Assembly: GCA_964576515.1 (NCBI GenBank)
Contig: CAZNUW010000015.1
Coordinates: forward strand, 7,135-71,134
Length of the DNA stretch: 64,000 nucleotides
Origin: SHVO01 sp964576515
Lineage (GTDB): Bacteria; Pseudomonadota; Alphaproteobacteria; Rhodospirillales; Rhodospirillaceae
Direction of reading: 5' to 3'
Part shown: piece by piece, positions 44,153 through 51,782 of the stretch
Numbering within the stretch: position 1 is the first letter of the stretch
How the letters are laid out: every line of letters starts with the position of its first letter
Translations under genes and position numbers: made by a program
Notes under the pieces: model-generated
Database searches by the model: none
What the model was told of the DNA's origin: nothing
What the model saw: the letters and a program-made list of their open reading frames with translations, nothing else

Positions 44153-44593
44153 GTGACGAGCGACGACCTCTTCCCACGCGAAGATAACGATGATTCCCTC
44201 AACCCGCGCCCGGTCAAATCGGACGCGGCATTTCGCACGATCAGCGAAGTCGCGGACGATCTGAACGTCCCGCAGCATGTGCTGCGTTTCTGGGAAACCA
44301 AATTCAATCAGGTCCGGCCGCTGAAACGCGGCGGCGGGCGGCGCTATTACCGCCCCGAGGACATTGTGCTCCTGCGCCGGATTCGCGAATTGCTCTACAC
44401 CGACGGCATGACCATCAAAGGCGTGCAGAAGCTTTTGCGCGAGTCTGGCGCCAAGGCCCTGAGCGCCGAGCCGGACGCAGCCGCCGGCGACGAGGCGGCG
44501 GGCGCGATGCCAGGCGCCGCCCAGGACGGCCTTCGCCGCATTCTGGGCGAGCTGACAACGCTCCGGGATGAGCTTCGCGCCGCGCTGCGTTGA
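44153..44593 (+). CDS. MerR-family transcriptional regulator
   Basis: 146 residues. An acidic N-terminus, then a MerR winged helix: FRTISEVADDLNVPQHVLRFWETKF and RRYYRPEDIVLLRRIRELLY, followed by MTIKGVQKLLRESG and an Ala-rich helix. This type follows ihfA in many alphaproteobacteria; the target is unknown. GTG start. A hairpin lies just after the stop. Confidence 0.92.
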   Translation: MTSDDLFPREDNDDSLNPRPVKSDAAFRTISEVADDLNVPQHVLRFWETKFNQVRPLKRGGGRRYYRPEDIVLLRRIRELLYTDGMTIKGVQKLLRESGAKALSAEPDAAAGDEAAGAMPGAAQDGLRRILGELTTLRDELRAALR

Positions 44594-44598
44594 TTTCA

Positions 44599-44624
44599 GG
44601 GCCGATTTTCCGGCCCGCGTTTTC
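44599..44624 (+). terminator. candidate terminator after merR
   Basis: GGGCCG (44599-44604), 6-nt loop ATTTTC, CGGCCC (44611-44616), then GCGTTTTC. The stem is short and the T-run is four bases. Confidence 0.45.
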
Positions 44625-44637
44625 CGTATAACAGGCG

Positions 44638-44666
44638 TTGTTTTGCCCGCGCACGGTGTCTATAGT
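44638..44666 (+). promoter_or_regulatory. candidate promoter of tRNA-Pro
   Basis: TTGTTT (44638-44643), 17-bp spacer and TATAGT (44661-44666). The predicted start is about 45 bases before the tRNA, leaving a short leader. Confidence 0.55.
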
Positions 44667-44717
44667 CCGGCCCGCGCCGGAAAGCCCCCTTGATTTACAT
44701 ATGCTTTCTGGCGACGT

Positions 44718-44794
44718 CGGGGCGTAGCGCAGCCTGGTAGCGCACCAGACTGGGGGTCTGGTGGTCGTGGGTTCAAATCCCGCCGCCCCGACCA
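44718..44794 (+). tRNA. tRNA-Pro (anticodon GGG)
   Basis: 77-nt cloverleaf. Acceptor stem CGGGGCG (44718-44724) pairs with CGCCCCG (44784-44790); D-loop AGCGCAGCCTGGTAGCGC; anticodon stem CCAGA/TCTGG with loop CTGGGGG, giving anticodon GGG; T-loop GGTTCAAATCC; encoded CCA at 44792-44794. It reads CCC and CCU. Confidence 0.97.
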
Positions 44795-44889
44795 TTTTTC
44801 CCGCGACTAACCCTCCGCTTGGCGCGTTGTCGGCCTAAATCCATTCCTTTATAATTCGTAAAGGACTTGGAAGGTCTCCGGGAACCATC

Positions 44890-45348
44890 GTGATCACCGC
44901 CGACATCCTCATTACGCCGCAGCCCATCGTGCTGCCCGTGCCGCCGGCGCAGCCGCGGCCGGCGATCACGCCCGCGGGTGAACGCGACGGCGCCAACAAC
45001 CAGCAGCGCCGCGAATCCAAAAATCAGAACGCCACACCGTCGTTCCGCGCGGTCCTCGATTCGACGACCTTATCGGGATTCGTCCGCGCCGGCGTCTCGG
45101 CTGAGTCTTTCGCATGGCGGAGCGAGGCCGAAGATCGTCCGTCGCGCCCGGCGCGCGTGCCCGCGCGCGGTCCGGTCGAGATTTCAGCCGACGAGACCGG
45201 GGATCTCTTTACGCGCGCGGTGATGAACAACGCGCGTAAGAGCCGCGCGCCGGAATTCGTCGCGGCCACGTCGCGTTATGCCGCAAGCTATTTCGCGGGC
45301 TCGTCGTTCCACGCGCGTCCCGGCGATACGCTCGAAATGAGCGTGTAG
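44890..45348 (+). CDS. hypothetical protein, disordered N-terminus
   Basis: 152 residues, GTG start. The first 60 are Pro/Gln/Asn/Arg-rich and look disordered; the C-terminal part has FTRAVMNNARKSR and AATSRYAASYFAGSSFHARPG, which may form one or two helices. Frame length, codon pattern and separate position support a real gene, but I know no family. It may be linked to flagellar-like secreted proteins by composition only. Confidence 0.55.
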   Translation: MITADILITPQPIVLPVPPAQPRPAITPAGERDGANNQQRRESKNQNATPSFRAVLDSTTLSGFVRAGVSAESFAWRSEAEDRPSRPARVPARGPVEISADETGDLFTRAVMNNARKSRAPEFVAATSRYAASYFAGSSFHARPGDTLEMSV

Positions 45349-45397
45349 GCACGGGCCTCCCAAACAGAAGCGGCAACGCTGAAAATGTGAGAGGGCG

Positions 45398-45655
45398 CTA
45401 AGCGTCGAGCGCCGCGCGACCGGTCTTGGTGAGCTTGCACACCATCCAGTCGAGTTTGAGCTGATTGGCGAACCACGGTTCCGCCCAGCCTTCGTCCAGG
45501 CATTTCCGCACGACCTGCTGGTTCACCCTTTGGCCGTCTTCGTCGAACAGGGGCAGCTTGCCGCCGGGCTGCGTGAGTCCGCGCGTCAGCCATTTGCGTT
45601 GCGCCGGCGAAAGCCGGGCGAGGGAGCGTTCGCCGCCGTCCATGATGTGTCCCAT
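45398..45655 (-). CDS. conserved hypothetical, small basic-acidic protein
   Basis: 85 residues (MGHIMDGGERSLARLSPAQRKW...). Features: LARLSPAQRKWLTRGLTQPGGKLPLFDEDGQRVN and a C-terminal VCKLTKTGRAALDA that resembles the end of winged-helix domains. Similar short proteins occur in alphaproteobacteria as far as I recall. ATG 45655 chosen over TTG 45661. Convergent with the upstream hypothetical, divergent from cutA. Confidence 0.7.
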   Translation of the reverse strand: MGHIMDGGERSLARLSPAQRKWLTRGLTQPGGKLPLFDEDGQRVNQQVVRKCLDEGWAEPWFANQLKLDWMVCKLTKTGRAALDA

Positions 45656-45765
45656 ACTCAAATCGTGCGCGTATTGCCGCGCTTTTGGGTTTAGGGCCTA
45701 ATCTGCGGGCCGAGATGTGAATATTTCTTAAAGCGAAATCTAAGGAATCGTTAGGACCGCCGCAA

Positions 45766-46101
45766 ATGCCAGCGCCTACAGCAACCCATTGTATGGTGTA
45801 CGTCACCGCAGCCTCTAAGGATGAGGCGGCGAAGATCGGGCGCGCCCTTGTGACGGAAAGACTCGCCGCCTGCGCCAATATCCTCGACGGCATGTTTTCG
45901 ATCTATCGTTGGCAGGGCGCGGTCGAGGAGGCGCAGGAAGCGGTCCTGATCCTGAAGACGCGCAAGGAACTCGCGGACAAGGTGATCGCGCGGGTCAAGG
46001 CGCTTCACAGCTACGACGTCCCCTGTGCCGTGGTCTATGACATGGCCGCCGGATTGCCGGCCTATCTCGACTGGATCGACGTTTCGACAAGTCAGGTCTG
46101 A
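45766..46101 (+). CDS. cutA: divalent-cation tolerance protein CutA
   Basis: 111-residue ferredoxin-like trimeric protein. Marks: MVYVTAASKDEAAKIGRALVTERLAACANIL, FSIYRWQGAVEEAQEAVLILKTR and the C-terminal VPCAVVYDMAAGLPAYLDWI. Linked to copper tolerance in E. coli, though the biochemical role is debated. ATG 45766. Confidence 0.95.
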   Translation: MPAPTATHCMVYVTAASKDEAAKIGRALVTERLAACANILDGMFSIYRWQGAVEEAQEAVLILKTRKELADKVIARVKALHSYDVPCAVVYDMAAGLPAYLDWIDVSTSQV

Positions 46102-46174
46102 GCCCGCTCGCAGGTCCCTCGGAACCTTTGCGCGAATGTTGGCGTTGAACGCTTATCCAGCACGAGGTTCAGTC

Positions 46175-46417
46175 ATGACACGCGCGCAAGCAAAGAAAGC
46201 AGTCAAAAAAGCGGTGAAGAAGGCGGTCAAAAAAACCGCCGCGGAACTCAAGACCGGCCTGCGCCGGGCCGCGAAGCGGACCGGGTCCGTCCGCCGCCAG
46301 GTCGAGCGCCAGGTTAAAAAAGGGTCCCTCGCCAAAACGCTCGGCGGCTTGACCGGGAAGATCGGGGCCGAGATCGCGGCTTTCACCAGCGCCGCCCGCG
46401 CCCGCGTCAAACACTGA
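46175..46417 (+). CDS. lysine/alanine-rich histone H1-like protein (hypothetical)
   Basis: 80 residues, MTRAQAKKAVKKAVKKAVKK then ELKTGLRRAAKRTGSVRRQVERQVKKGSLAKTLGGL. Strongly basic with AVKK repeats like histone-H1 C-terminal tails, suggesting nucleic-acid binding. An in-frame ATG at 46136 would add 13 residues. It sits between cutA and the SemiSWEET gene, ending six bases before the latter. Function unknown. Confidence 0.6.
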   Translation: MTRAQAKKAVKKAVKKAVKKTAAELKTGLRRAAKRTGSVRRQVERQVKKGSLAKTLGGLTGKIGAEIAAFTSAARARVKH

Positions 46418-46423
46418 CGGATC

Positions 46424-46723
46424 ATGGACGCCGCCGGGCTTGTCGGCACGTTCGCCGCGCTCGCGTCGATCATCAGTTTCACACCGCAAGCCTGGAAGAT
46501 CGTCAAGTCGCGCCACACAGCCGACCTCTCCGCGGGCATGTACATGCTCACGGTCGGCGGGTTCTCGTTGTGGACGGTTTACGGAATTCTCCTTGAGGCG
46601 TGGCCGGTGATCGTCACCAATGCCGTGTGTCTCGTTCTTTCCGCTTTCATCCTGGCGATGAAACTTCTTCCGCCTCGGAAAAAGAACGAGATCGCCGATC
46701 TCCTCGATCCCTCCACAAAATAA
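46424..46723 (+). CDS. SemiSWEET sugar transporter (PQ-loop)
   Basis: 99 residues, three membrane helices forming a half-transporter that dimerises. The PQ-loop motif is ALASIISFTPQAWKIVKSRHTADLSAG; helix 2 GGFSLWTVYGILLEAWPVI and helix 3 NAVCLVLSAFILAMKLL follow. Transports mono- or disaccharides in characterised members; the substrate here is unknown. Confidence 0.93.
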   Translation: MDAAGLVGTFAALASIISFTPQAWKIVKSRHTADLSAGMYMLTVGGFSLWTVYGILLEAWPVIVTNAVCLVLSAFILAMKLLPPRKKNEIADLLDPSTK

Positions 46724-46732
46724 AGCCCGAAC

Positions 46733-46761
46733 AAGAAAAAGCCCGCTGGGGGGCAGCGGGC
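46733..46761 (-). terminator. intrinsic terminator of ispDF
   Basis: Stem GCCCGCTG (46741-46748) with CAGCGGGC (46754-46761), loop GGGGG; read on the minus strand it is followed by CTTTTTCTT (46733-46740), a good U-tract. It lies 114 bases beyond the ispDF stop. SemiSWEET is convergent. Confidence 0.75.
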
Positions 46762-46874
46762 GAGGGTGCGAGGATTAGTCACATCTATAGGGGTATACGG
46801 TCGTCACCATAGCGGCGCTCTGTTGCACTGTGATGACGTTCGCGTTGCGGTTCGGCGTATTATACGCGACCCAC
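46762..46874. other. gap after ispDF
   Basis: 113 bases between ispDF and its terminator. No ORF. Contains GCGTAT (46856-46861), one base, ATACGC (46863-46868), a short palindrome just after the stop. If transcribed with ispDF it is the 3' untranslated region. Confidence 0.4.
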
Positions 46875-48008
46875 TTATAAGCAAACGGTCGCCAAGGCTT
46901 GCGCGGCGATGCCTTCCTGACGGCCGGTGAACCCAAGGCCTTCGGTGGTGGTGGCCTTTACGCTCACTCTGTCTTGCGTGACCCCAAGGATGGCGGCCAT
47001 GGCGTTGACCATGGCGTCGCGATGCGGACCGACCTTCGGTCGCTCGCAGATGATCGTCACGTCCAGGTGCACAAGCTGCCCGCCACGGGCGATCAGCAGC
47101 TCGTGGGCATGGCGCAGGAATTGGTGCGAGGCCGCGCCGCGCCACTTGGGATCGCTGGGTGGGAAGTGCTGGCCGATGTCGCCCGCGCCGATCGCGCCCA
47201 GGATCGCGTCGGTCGCGGCATGCAACGCGACGTCCGCATCGGAATGGCCGACAAGACCTTGGCTGTGCGGAACGCTGACGCCGCACAGCATCACCGCGTC
47301 GCCGGGCCCGAATTTGTGGACATCGAACCCGCTGCCGGTCCGTGTTTCGCTGAGAAGCGCATTGGCGCGCATGAGATCGTCCATGGTCGTGATTTTGATG
47401 TTGGTTTCGTCGCCCGGCACGATGATGACCGGATGACCGGCGCGTTCCATCACCGTGGCGTCGTCGGTGAGGGTCTCGCCGGCGAATGTTCTGTGCGCCG
47501 CCAGGATCGCCGGAAACCGGAAGCCCTGGGGCGTTTGGGCGCGCATGAGATTTTCGCGGGCGACCGTCGCGACGACGGTTCCGCTGTCGACGCGCTTCAG
47601 GGTGTCGATGACCGGTGTGGCGGGCAGCGCGCCTTCCGCCGTTCTCAGGCCGGCGATGACACGGTCGATCAGGCCGGGGCTGACCATCGGGCGGGCGCCG
47701 TCGTGGATGAGCACGGCGTCGGGCTGCTTCGCGGCGAGGGCTTCCAACCCGAGGCGCACGGAGTCCTGCCGGGCGGCCCCGCCGGGAACCGCGAAGACCC
47801 GCGGGATGTCCCGGGCGGCTTCGGCGAAAAGGGCGTGGTCGTCCGGATGGATCGCGACCGCGATGTCGCCGACGCCGGCGTGGTCCGCGAAAGCCCGCAG
47901 CGTCCGCCGGAGCAGCGGTTCACCCCTCAAGGGCGCATACTGCTTGGGGCCATCTCCGCCAAAGCGCTGGCCTCGGCCCGCGGCAACAATCAAAGCAGCG
48001 CATTTCAC
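46875..48008 (-). CDS. ispDF: bifunctional MEP cytidylyltransferase/cyclodiphosphate synthase
   Basis: 377 residues, fused IspD and IspF of the non-mevalonate isoprenoid pathway. IspD (1-225): AALIVAAGRGQRFGGDGPKQY, PDAVLIHDGARPMV and RAQTPQGFRF. IspF (about 226-377): GSGFDVHKF (metal ligands), GHSDADVALHAATDAILGA and KATTTEGLGFTGR. Fusion is typical of alpha- and epsilonproteobacteria. The start is GTG 48008. Divergent from dusB, as in many alphaproteobacteria. Confidence 0.96.
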   Translation of the reverse strand: MKCAALIVAAGRGQRFGGDGPKQYAPLRGEPLLRRTLRAFADHAGVGDIAVAIHPDDHALFAEAARDIPRVFAVPGGAARQDSVRLGLEALAAKQPDAVLIHDGARPMVSPGLIDRVIAGLRTAEGALPATPVIDTLKRVDSGTVVATVARENLMRAQTPQGFRFPAILAAHRTFAGETLTDDATVMERAGHPVIIVPGDETNIKITTMDDLMRANALLSETRTGSGFDVHKFGPGDAVMLCGVSVPHSQGLVGHSDADVALHAATDAILGAIGAGDIGQHFPPSDPKWRGAASHQFLRHAHELLIARGGQLVHLDVTIICERPKVGPHRDAMVNAMAAILGVTQDRVSVKATTTEGLGFTGRQEGIAAQALATVCL

Positions 48009-48203
48009 GGCGTCGGGGTCTCCCGGCTTTCGGCTAAGTCACGGGCGGCACAGTAAAAAGGCCCGCCCGCCCTGGCAATTTGTGTTTTGGGGCGCACTGT
48101 TGCTAACATGCCGTGCGAACCTGCAACACGGGGCAAATTTCCTTGATTTTGAGCCGCGTTCCTGTGCAAATGCCTAACTTTTAGCCAGTGCCCCCAGAGG
48201 GAT
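48009..48203. other. divergent promoter region ispDF/dusB
   Basis: 195 bases that must contain promoters for ispDF (leftward) and the dusB-ntrBCYX cluster (rightward). An AT-richer stretch lies at about 48095-48165. No sigma-54 (GG-N10-GC) site was convincing. AGAGGGA precedes the dusB ATG. Confidence 0.45.
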
Positions 48204-49202
48204 ATGAAAGCTGCGCAAATCCGCATCGGAAACGTGCTGACGGCCGGGATCGTTTTCCTGGCCCCGATGTCGGGCGTGACCGATCGGCCCTTCCGCCGCC
48301 TTGTGCGCCGTTTCGGCTGCGGCTTGGCCTATACCGAGATGATCGCCAGCCAGGAGATGATCAAGGCCCACCGCCAATCCCCCCGCATGGGCGCCGACTG
48401 CCGGGACGAGAGTCCCTTGGTGGTCCAACTGGCCGGCTGCGAACCGGACGTCATGGCCGAGGCCGCCCGACTGAACGAAGACCGCGGGGCGGCGATCATC
48501 GACATCAATATGGGCTGTCCGGTGAAGAAGGTCGTGAACTCCTGGTCCGGCTCGGCGCTTATGCGCGACGAGGACAACGCCGCGCGCATCGTCGAGGCGG
48601 TCGTCAAGGCCGTAAAGGTGCCTGTGACCTTGAAGATGCGCATGGGCTGGGATCACGACAGTCTCAACGCGCCCTCGCTGGCGAAGCGCGCCGAGGATGC
48701 GGGCGCGCAACTCATCACGGTCCACGGTCGTACTCGCCAGATGCTCTACAACGGCGTCGCCGACTGGGCCTTCATCCGTAAAGTGAAGGACGCGGTTTCG
48801 GTCCCCGTGATCGGCAACGGCGACGTCAATACGCCCGAAGACGCGCGCGAACTCCTGCGGTTGTCGGGCGCCGACGGCGTGATGATCGGACGGGGCGCCT
48901 TCGGCAAGCCGTGGGTCACGCACCAGATCGAACAGTATCTCGCGACCGGCGCAGCGCCCGCCGATCCGTCTGTGCGCGAGCGCCGCGCGATCGTGCTGGA
49001 ACATTACGAAGCACTTCTGTCGCACTACGGCATCGAGAAGGGCGTACGTATCGCCCGCAAACATTTGGCGTGGGCGGCCGCCGGTTTGAAGAACGCCAAT
49101 ACATTTCGCGTCGCGGTCAACACCGAGACCGACCCTGAAAAAGTGAGGCAACTCATTCGCACGTTATTTTCCGACGACGCGCCGTTGCAAGAGGCCGCGT
49201 AA
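48204..49202 (+). CDS. dusB: tRNA-dihydrouridine synthase B
   Basis: 332-residue FMN enzyme (NifR3) that reduces uridine in the D-loop of tRNAs. Marks: LAPMSGVTDRPFRRLVRRFG, VVQLAGCEPDVMAEAA, DINMGCPVKKVVNSWSGSALMRD with the catalytic Cys in MGCPVKK, TVHGRTRQ and GNGDVNTPEDA. The stop TAA shares a base with the ntrB ATG, so dusB heads the nitrogen-regulation operon, as in Rhodobacter and rhizobia. Confidence 0.96.
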   Translation: MKAAQIRIGNVLTAGIVFLAPMSGVTDRPFRRLVRRFGCGLAYTEMIASQEMIKAHRQSPRMGADCRDESPLVVQLAGCEPDVMAEAARLNEDRGAAIIDINMGCPVKKVVNSWSGSALMRDEDNAARIVEAVVKAVKVPVTLKMRMGWDHDSLNAPSLAKRAEDAGAQLITVHGRTRQMLYNGVADWAFIRKVKDAVSVPVIGNGDVNTPEDARELLRLSGADGVMIGRGAFGKPWVTHQIEQYLATGAAPADPSVRERRAIVLEHYEALLSHYGIEKGVRIARKHLAWAAAGLKNANTFRVAVNTETDPEKVRQLIRTLFSDDAPLQEAA

Positions 49203-50317
49203 TGGCTTCGCCGCTTGCATTCTTGCGCAGCGACGCCGCGCGCGGCACCTTGCCGTTCAGCGCCGAAGCGATCCTCGGCGCGCTTCCGGCGGCAACCGTG
49301 GTTGTCGATGAGCGCGGCATCGTTCGTTACGCCAATATGTCGGCCGAACAGCTCTTTCAGTCGAGCGCCGCGATCCTCACGGGTGCGCCGCTGGCGGACA
49401 TCGTGCCGCCCACCGGGCCGCTTCTCGCGCTGGTCGAACAGGCGCGCGAGGCGGACGTGCCGATGGCCGCGCACGGCGTGGTTCTCGATACGCCCAAGAC
49501 CGGCATCCGGACCATGTCCGTGCATGTGGCGCCCATGGTCGACAATCCCGGTTGGCTGGTGGTCTCGCTTCAGGAGCAGACGCGCGCCTTGAAGATCGGT
49601 CAGCAGCTCGAACACCGCAGCGCCGCGCGTTCGATGACCGCGATGGCCTCGATGCTCGCGCATGAAGTGAAGAACCCGTTGTCGGGAATCCGCGGCGCGG
49701 CGCAACTCCTGGGGCAAGGGGCAAACGAGGACGACCGCAAACTGACCCAACTGATTTGCGACGAGGCCGACCGCATCGTCGCGCTCGTCAATCGCATGGA
49801 GGTGTTCTCCGACGACCGTCCGCTGGAACGCGGACCGGTGAACATTCACGTGGTGCTGGAACGCGTGCGCCGCCTGGCCGAGAACGGCTTCGCGAAGCAT
49901 GTGAAATTCATCGAGCGCTACGACCCCTCTCTGCCGGCGGTCGACGGCAATCAGGACCAGCTTGTGCAGGTCTTTTTGAACCTCCTGAAGAACGCGGCCG
50001 AGGCTGTGTCGGGCAAGGAAGGCGCGGAAATCGTGCTTTCGACCGCGTACCGCCCTGGCGTACGCATTTCGGTCAATAGCTCCAGCGAGCGCATCCACCT
50101 GCCGCTGGTGGTCACCGTGCAGGACAACGGCTCCGGTATCCCCGAAGACCTGCGGCCGTATCTGTTCGATCCCTTTGTGTCGACCAAGCCGAAGGGCAGC
50201 GGCCTCGGGCTCGCGCTGGTGGCCAAGATCATCAGCGACCATGGCGGCATCGTCGAATTCGAGAGCGAGCGTGCGCGGACAGTGTTCCGGATCATGCTGC
50301 CGGTCGCCAAAGACTAG
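49202..50317 (+). CDS. ntrB: nitrogen-regulation sensor kinase NtrB
   Basis: 371 residues, soluble histidine kinase controlled by PII. N-terminal PAS domain (about 20-130), HisKA with His154 in LAHEVKNPLSGIRGAAQLL, N-box NLLKNAAEAV, and ATPase motifs DNGSGIPEDL and KGSGLGLALVAKI. No membrane segment. It phosphorylates NtrC in nitrogen limitation. ntrC starts 15 bases later. Confidence 0.96.
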   Translation: MASPLAFLRSDAARGTLPFSAEAILGALPAATVVVDERGIVRYANMSAEQLFQSSAAILTGAPLADIVPPTGPLLALVEQAREADVPMAAHGVVLDTPKTGIRTMSVHVAPMVDNPGWLVVSLQEQTRALKIGQQLEHRSAARSMTAMASMLAHEVKNPLSGIRGAAQLLGQGANEDDRKLTQLICDEADRIVALVNRMEVFSDDRPLERGPVNIHVVLERVRRLAENGFAKHVKFIERYDPSLPAVDGNQDQLVQVFLNLLKNAAEAVSGKEGAEIVLSTAYRPGVRISVNSSSERIHLPLVVTVQDNGSGIPEDLRPYLFDPFVSTKPKGSGLGLALVAKIISDHGGIVEFESERARTVFRIMLPVAKD

Positions 50318-50332
50318 TTAAGGAACGTAACG

Positions 50333-51772
50333 ATGAATCCTGCGACCGTATTGGTGGCGGACGACGATCACGGAATCCGGACAGTGCTGACACAGGCGCT
50401 GGGCCGGGCCGGGTATGACGTGCGCACGACGGGCAACGCCGAAACCTTGTGGCGCTGGGTATCCGACGGCGACGGCGATCTCGTCATCACCGACGTCGTG
50501 ATGCCCGATGAAAACGGCCTCGACTTGATTCCGCGCATCAAGAAGGTGCGCCCCGATCTCCGCATCATCGTCATGAGCGCGCAGAACACGCTGCTCACGG
50601 CGGTGAAGGCCGCCGAACGCGGCGCTTTCGAGTATCTCCCCAAGCCCTTCGATCTTGGCGAACTCGTCGCGGTGGTCAACCGCGCGCTGGCGTTGAAGCC
50701 GCAGGAACACACGCCCGCCAACGATACGGCGGAACGCTTGCCGATCGTCGGCCGTTCACCGGCGATGCAGGACATCTACCGCGCCGTCGCGCGTTTGATG
50801 AACACCGATCTCACGGTGATGATCACCGGCGAGTCCGGCACAGGTAAAGAACTTGTCGCGCGCGCGCTGCATGAATTCGGCCGCCGTCGCGGCGGACCTT
50901 TTGTCGCGGTGAACATGGCCGCGATCCCGCGCGAGCTGATCGAGAGCGAGTTGTTCGGGCACGAGAAGGGCTCGTTCACCGGCGCCGTCACCCGCGTCAC
51001 CGGCCGCTTCGAGCAGGCCGAGGGCGGAACGTTGTTCCTCGACGAGATCGGCGACATGCCGCCGGAAGCCCAGACGCGTCTTTTGCGCGTCCTGCAGGAC
51101 GGCCGCTACACCACCGTCGGCGGCCGCACGCCCATCAAGGCGAACGTGAGGATTGTCGCGGCGACCCACCGCGATCTCACGCAGCTCATCAAGCTTGGTA
51201 TGTTCCGCGAGGACTTGTTCTACCGCCTGAACGTCGTGCCGATCCGGATCCCGCCGTTGCGTCAGCGGGCCGAGGATATCCCTGAGCTCGTGGGCCATTT
51301 CCTCGCGCAGAGCGCCGCCGAAGGGTTGCCGCCGAAATCGCTGGAGCCCGCTGCGCTCGACCGGTTGAAGACGCACCGCTGGCCGGGCAACGTGCGCGAA
51401 CTTGAGAACCTCGTGAAGCGTCTTGTCGCACTGTACGGCGAGCCGGTTATCGGGGCCGACGTCGTCGAACTGGAACTCGCGGGCACCGCCGCGCCGGAAG
51501 GCATGGGCGAACCGGGCGCCGCCGCGACTCTGGCGGGCACCATCGAGCGCCACTTGCGCGACTATTTCGACGGCCATAAAGGGGCGCTTCCGCCGCGCGG
51601 CCTCTACGACCGTGTCTTGCGCGAATTGGAACGGCCGCTCATCACCCTGACCCTGACCGCGACCCGCGGCAACCAGGTGAAGGCGGCCGATGTGCTTGGG
51701 CTGAACCGGAACACCTTGCGCAAAAAGATCCGCGACCTGGAGATCGGCGTGGTGCGCGGAATGAACAAATAG
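50333..51772 (+). CDS. ntrC: nitrogen-regulation response regulator NtrC
   Basis: 479 residues. Receiver domain with phospho-acceptor Asp54 and Lys104, AAA+ sigma-54 activation domain with Walker A GESGTGKE (166-173), sigma-54-contact loop GSFTGA (213-218, where most have GAFTGA), Walker B LFLDEIGDMP, and a C-terminal Fis-like HTH ATRGNQVKAADVLGLNRNTLRKKI. It activates sigma-54 promoters of nitrogen-assimilation genes. The NtrY gene begins ten bases later. Confidence 0.96.
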   Translation: MNPATVLVADDDHGIRTVLTQALGRAGYDVRTTGNAETLWRWVSDGDGDLVITDVVMPDENGLDLIPRIKKVRPDLRIIVMSAQNTLLTAVKAAERGAFEYLPKPFDLGELVAVVNRALALKPQEHTPANDTAERLPIVGRSPAMQDIYRAVARLMNTDLTVMITGESGTGKELVARALHEFGRRRGGPFVAVNMAAIPRELIESELFGHEKGSFTGAVTRVTGRFEQAEGGTLFLDEIGDMPPEAQTRLLRVLQDGRYTTVGGRTPIKANVRIVAATHRDLTQLIKLGMFREDLFYRLNVVPIRIPPLRQRAEDIPELVGHFLAQSAAEGLPPKSLEPAALDRLKTHRWPGNVRELENLVKRLVALYGEPVIGADVVELELAGTAAPEGMGEPGAAATLAGTIERHLRDYFDGHKGALPPRGLYDRVLRELERPLITLTLTATRGNQVKAADVLGLNRNTLRKKIRDLEIGVVRGMNK

Positions 51773-51782
51773 AACCCGCACG

